A stretch of DNA of 37,960 nt from Flavobacteriales bacterium (GTDB taxonomy: Bacteria; Bacteroidota; Bacteroidia; Flavobacteriales_F; PHOS-HE28): assembly GCA_016788485.1 (NCBI GenBank), contig JAEUSV010000153.1, positions 1 through 37,960 on the forward strand. The letters run 5' to 3'. Below, in pieces: positions 7,242 to 15,572 of this stretch (the first letter of the stretch is position 1; each line of letters opens with the position of its first letter). The notes beneath the pieces were generated by a model that saw nothing but the letters and a program-made list of their open reading frames with translations, ran no database searches and was not told where the DNA came from. The position numbers and the translations under genes are program-made.

Positions 7242-8363
7242 ATGAAGTTCATTGTGTCCAGCACGGCCCTGTTGAAGCAACTGCAGACGCTCCAGGGGGT
7301 GCTCGCCAGCAGCAACACGCTCCCGATCCTCGACAATTTCCTGTTCGAGATCGATGGGAAGCAGCTGACCGTGACGGCCAGCGACCTGGAGACCACGATC
7401 ACCGCCACCATGCAGGTGGAGGCCAAGGACAAGGGCAGCGTGGCCATCCCGGCCCGCCTGCTGCTCGACACCCTGAAGGCCTTCCCCGAGCAGCCCCTCA
7501 CCTTCAGCATCGACGGCAAGCACCACGGCGTGGAGCTGATCAGCGACCAGGGCAAGTACAAGATGACCGGCTTCAACGGCTCGGAGTTCCCCAAGAGCCC
7601 CGTGCTGGAGAGCCCGAGCACCTTCTCGCTGCCCGGCGGTACGCTGGCCACGGCCATCAACAAGACCCTCTTCGCCACCGGCAATGATGATCTGCGCCCG
7701 GTGATGAGCGGCATCTTCTTCGAGCTCGGCGAGGACAGCGTGAACTTCGTGGCCACCGACGCCCACAAGCTCGTGCGCTACAAGCGCACCGACGTGCGCG
7801 CCGACCGTCCCGCCAGCTTCATCGTGCCCAAGAAGCCGCTGAACCTGCTGAAGAACAGCCTGGGCAGCAGCAACGCCGAAGTGACGGTGGCCTACAACGA
7901 GAACAACGCCTCCTTCACCTTCGACAACACGGTGCTCGTGTGCCGCCTGATCGACGGCAAGTACCCGAACTACGAGGCGGTGATCCCCAAGAAGAACCCG
8001 AACAAGCTCACGATCGACCGCCAGACCTTCCTGAGCTCGATCCGCCGCGTGGCCATCTTCTCCAACAAGACCACCCACCAGGTGCGCCTGAGCATCAACG
8101 GCAGCCAGCTCACCGTGAGCGCCGAGGACCTCGACTTCAGCAACGAGGCCAATGAGAAGCTCACCTGCACCTACGAGGGCGAGGACATGACCATCGGCTT
8201 CAACAGCCGGTTCCTGATGGACATGCTGAACAACCTGGCCTGCGAGCATGTGGTGCTGGAGATGAGCGCCCCCAACCGCGCCGGCATCCTGCTTCCCGGT
8301 GAGGCCGGTGAGGTGGGCGAGGACATCCTGATGCTCGTGATGCCCGTGATGCTCAACAACTGA
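7242..8363 (+). CDS. dnaN: DNA polymerase III beta subunit (sliding clamp)
   Basis: The beta clamp: a homodimeric ring that tethers DNA polymerase III to DNA in the cytosol. It has 373 residues, the normal length, with three repeated domains. Visible family segments are MKFIVSSTALLKQLQTLQG, SNTLPILDNFLFE, PVMSGIFFEL, FVATDAHKLVRYK, CRLIDGKYPNYEAVIP, and a C-terminus ending in VMPVMLNN where the usual M-P-M/V-R/L pattern sits. The start at ATG 7242 gives the N-terminus typical for Bacteroidota; an in-frame ATG at 7206 would add 12 unconserved residues. It sits behind the gldG/DUF4340 cluster, not beside dnaA. It overlaps the META gene in TGATG. Confidence 0.97.
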   Translation: MKFIVSSTALLKQLQTLQGVLASSNTLPILDNFLFEIDGKQLTVTASDLETTITATMQVEAKDKGSVAIPARLLLDTLKAFPEQPLTFSIDGKHHGVELISDQGKYKMTGFNGSEFPKSPVLESPSTFSLPGGTLATAINKTLFATGNDDLRPVMSGIFFELGEDSVNFVATDAHKLVRYKRTDVRADRPASFIVPKKPLNLLKNSLGSSNAEVTVAYNENNASFTFDNTVLVCRLIDGKYPNYEAVIPKKNPNKLTIDRQTFLSSIRRVAIFSNKTTHQVRLSINGSQLTVSAEDLDFSNEANEKLTCTYEGEDMTIGFNSRFLMDMLNNLACEHVVLEMSAPNRAGILLPGEAGEVGEDILMLVMPVMLNN

Positions 8364-8782
8364 TGCGCCTGAAGCTCCCCTTCCTCGCCCTGGCCCTCGG
8401 TCTGGTGCTGAGCGCCAACAAGTGCGCCGACAAGGGCATGCCCGCCAACATCTTCGACACGAAATGGATGCTGCAGAGCCTCGCGGGGCAGGCCATCCAG
8501 ATGCCGGCCGGCGCGGAGATGCCCTGGCTGAAGCTCGCGGCGGACAAGAGCCTGAGCGGCTTCGGCGGCTGCAACAACCTGATGGGCCAGTTCAGTCTGG
8601 ACGGTTCCAGCATCGGCTTCCCAGGCGTGGGCAGCACCAAGAAGTTCTGCGAAGGCACCCAGAAGGTCGAGGACTCCTTCCTCGGCGCCCTGCGCGAGGC
8701 CAAGAGCTTCAAGGTCGAGGACGGCCTGATGAAGCTGATGAACGGCGACAAGGAGCTGGCCGCCTTCTCGAAAGGCAACTGA
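8363..8782 (+). CDS. META-domain (HslJ-like) exported protein
   Basis: A 139-residue protein with a signal peptide (MRLKLPFLALALGLVLSANK). The mature part is a single META/HslJ-like domain: FDTKWMLQSLAGQAIQ at the start, SLSGFGGCNNLMGQFSLDG in the middle (the G-x-x-G-C-N pattern is diagnostic) and FLGALREAKSFKVEDGLMKL near the end. Three cysteines remain after cleavage; the one before CADKG is not in a good lipobox, so lipidation is uncertain. HslJ in E. coli is a heat-shock-linked outer-membrane protein; the role here is unknown. Its ATG overlaps the dnaN stop, so it may be translationally coupled, with a terminator hairpin following. Confidence 0.85.
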   Translation: MRLKLPFLALALGLVLSANKCADKGMPANIFDTKWMLQSLAGQAIQMPAGAEMPWLKLAADKSLSGFGGCNNLMGQFSLDGSSIGFPGVGSTKKFCEGTQKVEDSFLGALREAKSFKVEDGLMKLMNGDKELAAFSKGN

Positions 8783-8804
8783 CCGGCACCACTTCCTGAT
8801 CGAG

Positions 8805-8826
8805 AAGCCTCCTTCCGGGGGCTTTT
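8805..8826 (+). terminator. intrinsic terminator after the META gene
   Basis: AAGCCTCC-TTCC-GGGGGCTT forms an 8-bp stem with one G-T wobble and a 4-nt loop, followed by TT and a T-rich TTTTC stretch. It closes the gldF-to-META transcription run. Confidence 0.65.
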
Positions 8827-8857
8827 CGCTTTTCACGCCCCCTTGGATCCGATCCGA

Positions 8858-8971
8858 CCATCGATCCAATTCAACACATCTAATTCATTGTTGATCAAAT
8901 GATTATGACAGCCATTTTAAACATCGATCAACACCCCGCGCACCCCTGATGCGCCGCCGCAACGATCTTTG
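8858..8971 (+). promoter_or_regulatory. AT-rich promoter region of the hydroxyacyl-CoA dehydrogenase gene
   Basis: The AT-richest stretch of the window (about 8858-8932). It contains the 7-bp inverted repeat GTTGATC (8890-8896) / GATCAAC (8926-8932) and several TCGATC/TTGATCAA words. GATCTTTG (8964-8971) resembles the -7 element and ends 4 nt before the chosen ATG at 8976. A FadR/TetR-type repressor site is possible but not identified. Confidence 0.5.
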
Positions 8972-8975
8972 GCCC

Positions 8976-10151
8976 ATGAGCCAGAAGATGACCGTCGGCG
9001 TGATCGGGGCCGGCACCATGGGCAGCGGCATCGCCCAAGTGGCGGCACAGGCCGGCCACCCCACCGTGCTGTTCGACACCCGGCAGGAGGCCGTGGACAA
9101 GGCCATGGCCGGCCTGAAGCGCACGCTGGACAAGCTGGTGGAGAAAGGGAAGCTTCCGGCCGAGACCGCCGCAGGCATCCTCGGGCGCATCACACCGGCC
9201 ACCGCACTCAAGGACCTGGCCGGTTGTGGGCTGGTGATCGAGGCCATCGTGGAGGACCTGGGCGTGAAGCGCAAGGTCTTCGGTGAGCTGGACACCCTGC
9301 TCGCCCCCGATGCCGTGCTCGCCACCAACACGAGCAGCCTTAGCGTAACGGCCATCGCCGCCGGTTGCACCAGGCCCGGCCGTGTGGTGGGGCTCCACTT
9401 CTTCAACCCCGCCCCCCTGATGCCCCTGGTGGAGGTGGTGCCCGGCGTGGCCACGGATCCGCGCGTGGCCGATGCGGCCCGCCGGCTGATGAGCGATTGG
9501 GGCAAGGTGCCCGTGACCTGCAAGGACACCCCCGGCTTCATCGTGAACCGCGTGGCGCGTCCGTTCTACGGCGAGAGCATCCGCATCTTCGAGGAAGGCG
9601 TGGCCGACATGGCCACCATCGACCATGCCCTCAAGGTCATCGGCGGCTTCCGCATGGGTCCCTTCGAGCTCATGGACCTCATCGGCAACGACATCAACTT
9701 CACGGTGACGCGCACCGTGTGGGAGAGCTTCTTCCACGACCCCCGCTACCGGCCCAGCTTCACGCAGCAGCGCGTGGTGGAGGCCGGCTGGCTGGGCCGC
9801 AAGACCGGCCGCGGCTATTACGCCTATGACGCGCAGGGCACGCCGGTGGACCCGCCCGCGCCGGACAAGGACGTGCTGCTCGGCGAACGCATCGTGGAAC
9901 GCGTGCTCGCCATGCTCATCAACGAGGCCGTCGACGCGCGCTTCCTCAACGTGGCCAGCGCCGAGGACATCGACCTGGCCATGACCAAGGGCGTGAACTA
10001 CCCCAAGGGCCTGCTGGCCTGGGCCGATGAGAAGGGCGCAGGGCATTGGCTCGCCGTGCTCGAGGCGCTGCATGCCGAGCAGGGCGATGACCGCTACCGT
10101 CCGAGCCCCCTGTTGCGCCGCGTGGCCCGGGAGGCCGGCCGGCTGCGGTGA
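8976..10151 (+). CDS. 3-hydroxyacyl-CoA dehydrogenase (PaaH/PaaC type, extra C-terminal domain)
   Basis: NAD-dependent dehydrogenase that oxidises a 3-hydroxyacyl-CoA to the 3-oxoacyl-CoA in the cytosol. The Rossmann motif GVIGAGTMGSGIAQ is near residues 7-20. VGLHFFNPAPLMPLVEVV and the NTSSLSVTAIA segment are diagnostic, with the catalytic HFFNP histidine. CKDTPGFIVNR leads into the C-terminal helical domain. At 391 residues it is about 100 longer than a single-domain 3-hydroxybutyryl-CoA dehydrogenase. The extra part (ERIVERVLAMLINEAVDARF, then MTKGVNYPKGLLAW) is a second C-terminal domain as in PaaH-like enzymes. Start ATG 8976 is preferred to ATG 8949 because a -7-like box would lie inside the longer version. 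PaaI and PaaJ homologues 2-3.5 kb away suggest a role in phenylacetate degradation. Confidence 0.93.
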   Translation: MSQKMTVGVIGAGTMGSGIAQVAAQAGHPTVLFDTRQEAVDKAMAGLKRTLDKLVEKGKLPAETAAGILGRITPATALKDLAGCGLVIEAIVEDLGVKRKVFGELDTLLAPDAVLATNTSSLSVTAIAAGCTRPGRVVGLHFFNPAPLMPLVEVVPGVATDPRVADAARRLMSDWGKVPVTCKDTPGFIVNRVARPFYGESIRIFEEGVADMATIDHALKVIGGFRMGPFELMDLIGNDINFTVTRTVWESFFHDPRYRPSFTQQRVVEAGWLGRKTGRGYYAYDAQGTPVDPPAPDKDVLLGERIVERVLAMLINEAVDARFLNVASAEDIDLAMTKGVNYPKGLLAWADEKGAGHWLAVLEALHAEQGDDRYRPSPLLRRVAREAGRLR

Positions 10152-10170
10152 CACCTCCGGATGAACCGGC

Positions 10171-10226
10171 TTGTTGAAAAATCCAAGGCATTATTTTCCA
10201 TGGAACGGAAAAATCCTGTTCCTTTG
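10171..10226 (+). promoter_or_regulatory. yceI promoter region with direct repeat and palindrome
   Basis: GAAAAATCC occurs at 10176-10184 and again at 10208-10216 (32 bp apart, about three turns). The perfect 10-bp palindrome TTCCATGGAA (10196-10205) lies between them. TTCCTTTG (10219-10226) resembles a -7 box and lies 33 nt before the ATG. The AT-rich stretch stands out from the surroundings. Confidence 0.45.
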
Positions 10227-10259
10227 CGCCCCGAAACCAACCTCACCACCTGAACGAAC

Positions 10260-10919
10260 ATGAAGACCAACCTGACCATCGTGGCCCTTGGCGCCACGCT
10301 GCTCGTGGCCTGCGGCCCGAGCGAGGCCGAACAGAAGGCCGCCCGCGAGAAGGCGATCCAGGACAGCATCGCTGCTGCCGCCGGCGCCGAGCACACGTAC
10401 ACCGTTGACCCGACCGCCAGCAATGTGCGTTGGGCCGGTAACGTCACCGGTTCCAAGGTGTACGGCCACTTCGGCACCGTGGCCCTCAACAGCGGCTCCT
10501 TCAGCGTGAAGGGCGGCCAGCTCGCCACCGGCACCTTCGAGGTGAACCTGAAGGCGATCACCCCGCTCGACAGCAACTACGCTCCCGATGGTTCCAAGGA
10601 AGGCACCAAGGCGGCCCTCATCGGCCACCTGAGCACGGGTGACTTCTTCCAGACGGACAGCTTCCCCACCGCCACCTTCAAGGTGACCAGCGTGGAGGGC
10701 AACACCGCCACGGGCGAGCTCACGGTGAAGGGTCGCACCAACACCGAGAAGGTGACGGACATCGCGATCACGGAGGAGAACGGTATGGCCAAGGCCACCG
10801 GCAAGCTCGTGTTCGACCGCCAGAAGTACAATGTGGCCTGGAAGCACTTCATCAAGGATGCGGTGCTCTCCGACAACATCGAACTGGAGATCTCCCTGAG
10901 CGGCAAGGCCGCCCAGTAA
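10260..10919 (+). CDS. YceI-family lipoprotein
   Basis: A 219-residue predicted lipoprotein. The signal peptide ends in the lipobox LVACG, with the cysteine at residue 16-17. A polar, Glu/Ala-rich linker follows, then a YceI domain: HTYTVDPTASNVRWAGNVTG, GHFGTVALNSGSFSVKGGQL, DFFQTDSFPTATFKVTSV, and the C-terminal KLVFDRQKYNVAWKHF. YceI proteins are lipocalin-like beta barrels that bind isoprenoid or other amphiphilic ligands in the periplasm. Here the domain is membrane-tethered, a form seen in Bacteroidota. It has its own AT-rich upstream region and is closed by a strong hairpin, so it is probably monocistronic. Ligand unknown. Confidence 0.93.
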   Translation: MKTNLTIVALGATLLVACGPSEAEQKAAREKAIQDSIAAAAGAEHTYTVDPTASNVRWAGNVTGSKVYGHFGTVALNSGSFSVKGGQLATGTFEVNLKAITPLDSNYAPDGSKEGTKAALIGHLSTGDFFQTDSFPTATFKVTSVEGNTATGELTVKGRTNTEKVTDIAITEENGMAKATGKLVFDRQKYNVAWKHFIKDAVLSDNIELEISLSGKAAQ

Positions 10920-10938
10920 GGCCGTTTTGGTGAAAGCA

Positions 10939-10970
10939 GGAAGGCGCTGCCCGCGAGGGTGGCGCCTTCC
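10939..10970. terminator. hairpin between convergent yceI and DUF2461 genes
   Basis: GGAAGGCGC (10939-10947) pairs perfectly over 9 bp with GCGCCTTCC (10962-10970), with a further CCC/GGG pairing inside the loop, then GCCTTTTC. It sits between two convergent genes and can serve both strands. Confidence 0.75.
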
Positions 10971-10976
10971 GCCTTT

Positions 10977-11639
10977 TCAGCCCCTGCCCAGGAGGAACTC
11001 GTTCATGGGCCGCATGGCGTGGTAGTGCTCCAGCACGATGTCGGCGAGCTTCGGGTCGGTGACCAGCCTGGAGGGCAGCTCGTGGCCGTAGTAGAACTGC
11101 TTGTTGTACAGCACCGGCTCCTTGGCGGCCGCGGCCTTCAGGTCCGCGGGGATGATCTTGTTGCGCTCGCCCTGCACTTCGCCGAACAGCCGAACGAAAT
11201 CGGGCGCCTCGCGGAGCTTCTTGAACCACTTCAGGTCGCCGGCGATGCGTTCGCGGATGCGCTGCACCTCGTCGCGCGCGGGCATGTAGCTGCCGCCGTA
11301 GATGGCCACATGTTCAGGCCCCAGCTGGACGTAGATGCCCGGCGCGCCGTGGTCCTTGCGTCCCTCGGGCGACACGATGGCCGCGCAATGCAGCTTGTAC
11401 GGCGTCTTGTCGTTGCTGAAGCGGATGTCGCGGTTGATCCGGAAGATGGCGTCCTTGGGCTCGATGTGCACGCGCTTGTCGACCGCATGTACGCGCCGGA
11501 TGACCTCGAGCACGAAGGCGTGGAAGGGCTGTTTCACACTGGCCTCGTAGCGCTTGCGGTTGGCATCGAACCACTCCTTGTGGTTGTTCTTCGCGAGGTC
11601 CTTGAAGAAGCGGTTGAAGTCGTCGGTGAACCAGGCCAT
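10977..11639 (-). CDS. DUF2461 domain protein
   Basis: A 220-residue cytosolic protein of the DUF2461 family (TIGR02453). The characteristic N-terminal FFKDLAKNNHKEWFDANRKRYE is present, followed by FRINRDIRFSNDKTPYKLHCAA, IYVQLGPEHVAIYGGSYMP, and LKWFKKLREAPDFV. Length matches the family. Function is unknown. It converges on yceI across a strong hairpin and diverges from ogt with only 35 nt between starts. Confidence 0.92.
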   Translation of the reverse strand: MAWFTDDFNRFFKDLAKNNHKEWFDANRKRYEASVKQPFHAFVLEVIRRVHAVDKRVHIEPKDAIFRINRDIRFSNDKTPYKLHCAAIVSPEGRKDHGAPGIYVQLGPEHVAIYGGSYMPARDEVQRIRERIAGDLKWFKKLREAPDFVRLFGEVQGERNKIIPADLKAAAAKEPVLYNKQFYYGHELPSRLVTDPKLADIVLEHYHAMRPMNEFLLGRG

Positions 11640-11646
11640 GGCTGCT

Positions 11647-11654
11647 TACATTCG
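11647..11654 (+). promoter_or_regulatory. possible -7 box for ogt (TACATTCG)
   Basis: TACATTCG fits TAnnTTnG and ends 20 nt before the ogt ATG, inside the 35-nt divergent spacer with the DUF2461 gene. Confidence 0.4.
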
Positions 11655-11674
11655 GTGTTCCTCCGCAAGTTGGC

Positions 11675-12193
11675 ATGCCCGCCCGCTCCTCCCGCACGGC
11701 CCTGGAACTTTTCGGCCCCATGTACGTGGCCTCGGTGCCCAGCCCCATCGGCAAGGTGTACATCGAGAGCGACGGGGAGCGCATCACCCGCGTGTCGTTC
11801 GATGCGTTGGGGCGCGGCCACGGCGGCCGGCCGCCGAAGGTGCTCAAGGAGGCGCAGGAGCAGCTGAAGGCCTACTTCGCGGGACGGCGGCGCAAGTTCG
11901 ACCTGCCCCTGTACCAGGTGGGTTCAACCTACCGCAAGGCCGTGTGGACGCAGCTTGCGGAGCTTCCCTTCGGCTCCGCGATCACGTACGAGCAGCTGGC
12001 CACCAAGGTGGGCGGCAACGCGCGCTCGGCCGGCACGGCCTGCGGCGACAATCCGCTGCTGCTGGTGGTGCCCTGCCACCGGGTGGTGGGCAAGAACGGC
12101 CTGCTCAGTGGCTATGCCGGCGGCATCTGGCGCAAGAAGTGGTTGCTCGAGCACGAGGGGGTGCTGGCCAAGGAGCTGTTCGCGGAGGCGTGA
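11675..12193 (+). CDS. ogt: methylated-DNA--protein-cysteine methyltransferase
   Basis: Suicide DNA-repair enzyme that transfers an alkyl group from O6-alkylguanine to its own cysteine. It has 172 residues. The active-site motif PCHRV is at about 133-137 (acceptor Cys134). The helix-turn-helix segment FGSAITYEQLATKVGGNARSAGTA precedes it, and GLLSGYAGGIWRKKWLLEHEG closes the domain. The N-terminal part carries the weakly conserved Ribonuclease-like domain (SPIGKVYIESDGERITRVSF). The usual R-A-V-G is R-S-A-G-T here; the Arg finger is kept. It stands between DUF2461 and paaI, with a separate -7-like box before each neighbour. Confidence 0.95.
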   Translation: MPARSSRTALELFGPMYVASVPSPIGKVYIESDGERITRVSFDALGRGHGGRPPKVLKEAQEQLKAYFAGRRRKFDLPLYQVGSTYRKAVWTQLAELPFGSAITYEQLATKVGGNARSAGTACGDNPLLLVVPCHRVVGKNGLLSGYAGGIWRKKWLLEHEGVLAKELFAEA

Positions 12194-12202
12194 GCGCTCC
12201 CC

Positions 12203-12210
12203 TACCTTCG
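12203..12210 (+). promoter_or_regulatory. -7-like box of paaI (TACCTTCG)
   Basis: TACCTTCG ends 6 nt before the paaI ATG, within the 23-nt gap after ogt. If used, the mRNA would be leaderless or nearly so. Confidence 0.5.
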
Positions 12211-12216
12211 CCGCCC

Positions 12217-12657
12217 ATGAGCCCCGTGGAACTGGCCGCCAAGGTGGTGGCCCGCATGTACGACAACGACCCCTTCAGCCAATGGCTGGGGATCGAGCGC
12301 GTGCTGGTGATGCCCGGCCTGTGCCAGTTGCGCATGACCGTGCGCGAAGAGATGCTGAACGGCTTCGCCATCGCCCACGGCGGCATCACCTATTCCCTGG
12401 CCGACAGCTGCCTGGCCTTCGCCTCCAACGGGCACGGCATCCAGTGCGTGAGCGTGGAGACCTCCATCAGCCATACGCGGGCGGTGAAGGCCGGCGACGT
12501 GCTCACCGCCACCAGCGAGGAGAAGAGCCTGAGCCGCAGCATCGGCATCTATTACATCACCATCAACGACGCGCACGGCAAGCAGGTGGCCCTGTTCAAG
12601 GGCACGGTGTACCGCACCGGCAAGCCCTGGTTCCCCGAGGCGTCCCCCACTCCCTGA
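12217..12657 (+). CDS. paaI: PaaI-type hotdog-fold acyl-CoA thioesterase
   Basis: A 146-residue hotdog thioesterase closely resembling E. coli PaaI, which hydrolyses stalled hydroxyphenylacetyl-CoA intermediates to release CoA. Shared features are the N-terminal ARMYDNDPFSQWLGIE, MTVREEMLNGFAIAHGGITYSLADSCLAFASN (the H-G-G motif and catalytic Asp lie here) and TATSEEKSLSRSIGIYYITI. The start ATG is fixed by the paaI N-terminus and the box 6 nt upstream. The stop is 1 nt from the paaJ ATG, so both genes form one unit. The pairing with a PaaJ-type thiolase supports the phenylacetate assignment. Confidence 0.9.
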   Translation: MSPVELAAKVVARMYDNDPFSQWLGIERVLVMPGLCQLRMTVREEMLNGFAIAHGGITYSLADSCLAFASNGHGIQCVSVETSISHTRAVKAGDVLTATSEEKSLSRSIGIYYITINDAHGKQVALFKGTVYRTGKPWFPEASPTP

Positions 12658-12658
12658 C

Positions 12659-13864
<1,206 letters not shown>

Positions 13865-13947
13865 ACGACCTGCCCTGTAACGCACTGACCGCCATGGGGA
13901 TGCCCGTTCAGTGGGTAACCTGGCGGTGATGGAACGTTCATCGCCCC

Positions 13948-13955
13948 TAAACTTG
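13948..13955 (+). promoter_or_regulatory. possible -7 box (TAAACTTG) before the DUF1801 gene
   Basis: TAAACTTG loosely fits the Bacteroidota -7 element and ends 20 nt before the next ATG. It lies in the 111-nt gap after paaJ. Confidence 0.35.
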
Positions 13956-13975
13956 CCCCCCGAACGATCGTCCCC

Positions 13976-14581
13976 ATGCTCCCCCAGGAACAGATCAACA
14001 TCTATATCGCCGAACAGGATGAATGGAAGCGCCGCACCCTGGTGCGCCTGCGCCAGCTCATCCACCAGGCCGATCCCAGCATCGAGGAGAACTGGCGGTG
14101 GGACATGCCGCACTTCGACCACAACGGCATCATGATCGGCATGCGCGCGTTCAAGGAGTTCGTGAGCGTGTGGTTCCACAAGGGCAGCCTGATCAAGGAC
14201 CCGAAGAAGCTCTTCGAGCCGCTGGAGAAGGGCGCGGAGAAGGGCCTTCGTGCCTACAAGATCCACGAGGGCGAGGCCATCAACGAGGCTGGCTTCACCG
14301 ACCTGGTGAAGAAGGCCATCGCCGTGAACGCCAAGGGCACGAAGGTGACCGAGGCGCGCGGCCCGAAAAAGGCGCTGGTGGTACCGGAGGAACTGGAGTC
14401 GGTGCTGCGGAAGGACCCCACCGCGTGGGCCAATTGGGAGGCCTACACCTACAGCCACAAGAAGGAGTACGCCGAATGGGTGGCCGATGCCAAGAAGGAC
14501 GAGACCCGCAAGCGCCGCATCGCCCAGGCACTGGAGATGATCCGCGAGGGCAAGGGCCGCAACGAAGGCCAGAAGGCTTAA
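13976..14581 (+). CDS. DUF1801 / YdeI-type protein
   Basis: A 201-residue cytosolic protein with two parts. The N-terminal two thirds is a DUF1801 (YdhG-like) domain: WKRRTLVRLRQLIHQADPSIEENWRWDMPHFDHNGIMIGM and FKEFVSVWFHKGSLIKD. The C-terminal part resembles the YdeI/OmpD-associated helical domain: PEELESVLRKDPTAWANWEAYTYSHKKEYAEWV, ending in a basic KRRIAQALEMIREGKGRN. Such proteins are common in Bacteroidota and are unassigned biochemically. It appears to be a single-gene unit between paaJ and the second Gld cluster. Confidence 0.85.
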   Translation: MLPQEQINIYIAEQDEWKRRTLVRLRQLIHQADPSIEENWRWDMPHFDHNGIMIGMRAFKEFVSVWFHKGSLIKDPKKLFEPLEKGAEKGLRAYKIHEGEAINEAGFTDLVKKAIAVNAKGTKVTEARGPKKALVVPEELESVLRKDPTAWANWEAYTYSHKKEYAEWVADAKKDETRKRRIAQALEMIREGKGRNEGQKA

Positions 14582-14626
14582 CACACTTTCACACCGGTGC
14601 CCCCTGACCGGACGCGGGCTTCCGGA

Positions 14627-14634
14627 TACCTTCG
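14627..14634 (+). promoter_or_regulatory. -7-like box of the gldA operon (TACCTTCG)
   Basis: TACCTTCG, identical to the boxes before paaI and tRNA-Ser, ends 12 nt before the gldA ATG. It would drive the four-gene cluster 14647-18782. Confidence 0.5.
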
Positions 14635-14646
14635 GAACCCTCCGCC

Positions 14647-15570
14647 ATGGACATCCGCATCGAGGACCTGACCAAGCGCTACGGCCCACAGACGGCCGTG
14701 GACGGCATCAGCTTCACGGTGCGGGCCGGCGAGGTGCTCGGCTTCCTGGGCCCCAATGGCGCGGGCAAGACCACCACCATGAAGCTCATCTGCGGGCTGG
14801 CGGCCCCGGATGGCGGCCGGGTGCTCGTTGGCGGTCGCGATGTGGCCATGGAGCCCGAGGCGGTGCGCCAGCGCATCGGCTACCTGCCCGAGAGCAACCC
14901 GCTCTACGAGGAGATGCCGGTGCTCGACCTGCTGCGTTTCACGGCGCGCCTGCACGATGTGCCCGCGGACCGCATCGACGAACGGCTGCGCGCCATGGTG
15001 GAGGCCTGCGGGCTCGCGCGCGAGAAGCACAAGCGCGTGGGCGAGCTGAGCAAGGGCTACCGCCAGCGCGTGGGCCTTGCACAGGCCATGGTGCACGACC
15101 CGGACGTGCTGATCCTCGACGAGCCCACCACGGGCCTCGACCCCAACCAGATCGTGGAGATCCGCGAACTGATCAAGGAGCTCGGCCGCGCCAAGACGGT
15201 GATCTTCAGCACGCACATCCTGCCCGAGGTCGAGGCCACCTGCGACCGCATCCTCATCATCGACAAGGGCCGCATCCGCGCGGACGGTGGTCCGGCCGAC
15301 CTGCGCGGCCGTGCCGCGGGCCGCGCCGTGCTCGCCGTGCGCATCGAACAGGGCGATCCCACCTCCGTGCTCGGCGCGCTGGCGGCGCTGCCCGAGGTGG
15401 AACAGGCCTCCCCCGCCGCCGACGGCGGGTACGTGGTGCAGGTGCGTGAAGGTCTGCGCGCCGAGCCCGCCATCTTCCGCCTCTGCGTGGAGCGCGGCTG
15501 GACGCTGACCGGCCTTCACCTGCAGGAGACCCGCCTGGAGGACGTCTTCCGCGAGCTCACCCTCAACTGA
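14647..15570 (+). CDS. gldA: GldA, ATPase of the Gld-type ABC complex
   Basis: ATP-binding subunit, 307 residues. Walker A GPNGAGKTTT is near residues 36-45, the Q-loop region IGYLPESNPLYEEMPV near 79-94, the ABC signature LSKGYRQRVGLAQAM near 136-150, Walker B VLILDEPTTGLDP near 156-168, and the switch His in FSTHILPEVEAT. The LSKGYRQR form and PESNPLY are typical of GldA rather than generic exporters. The C-terminal 80 residues form the extra domain of this family. It stands 2 nt before the gldF-like permease. Since the cluster at 3.1-7.1 kb lacks an ATPase, this subunit might serve both. Confidence 0.92.
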   Translation: MDIRIEDLTKRYGPQTAVDGISFTVRAGEVLGFLGPNGAGKTTTMKLICGLAAPDGGRVLVGGRDVAMEPEAVRQRIGYLPESNPLYEEMPVLDLLRFTARLHDVPADRIDERLRAMVEACGLAREKHKRVGELSKGYRQRVGLAQAMVHDPDVLILDEPTTGLDPNQIVEIRELIKELGRAKTVIFSTHILPEVEATCDRILIIDKGRIRADGGPADLRGRAAGRAVLAVRIEQGDPTSVLGALAALPEVEQASPAADGGYVVQVREGLRAEPAIFRLCVERGWTLTGLHLQETRLEDVFRELTLN

Positions 15571-15572
15571 CC

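Noticed and set aside
7242..8363. Replication origin near dnaN
   Set aside because: No dnaA, recF or DnaA-box cluster is seen; dnaN here follows the Gld cluster, so it gives no evidence for an origin.
13883..13927. Interleaved inverted repeats CACTGA/TCAGTG and ACCGCCA/TGGCGGT suggesting a pseudoknot or riboswitch
   Set aside because: The arms are only 6-7 bp, GC-biased and interleaved with no other riboswitch feature; chance pairing is the likelier explanation.
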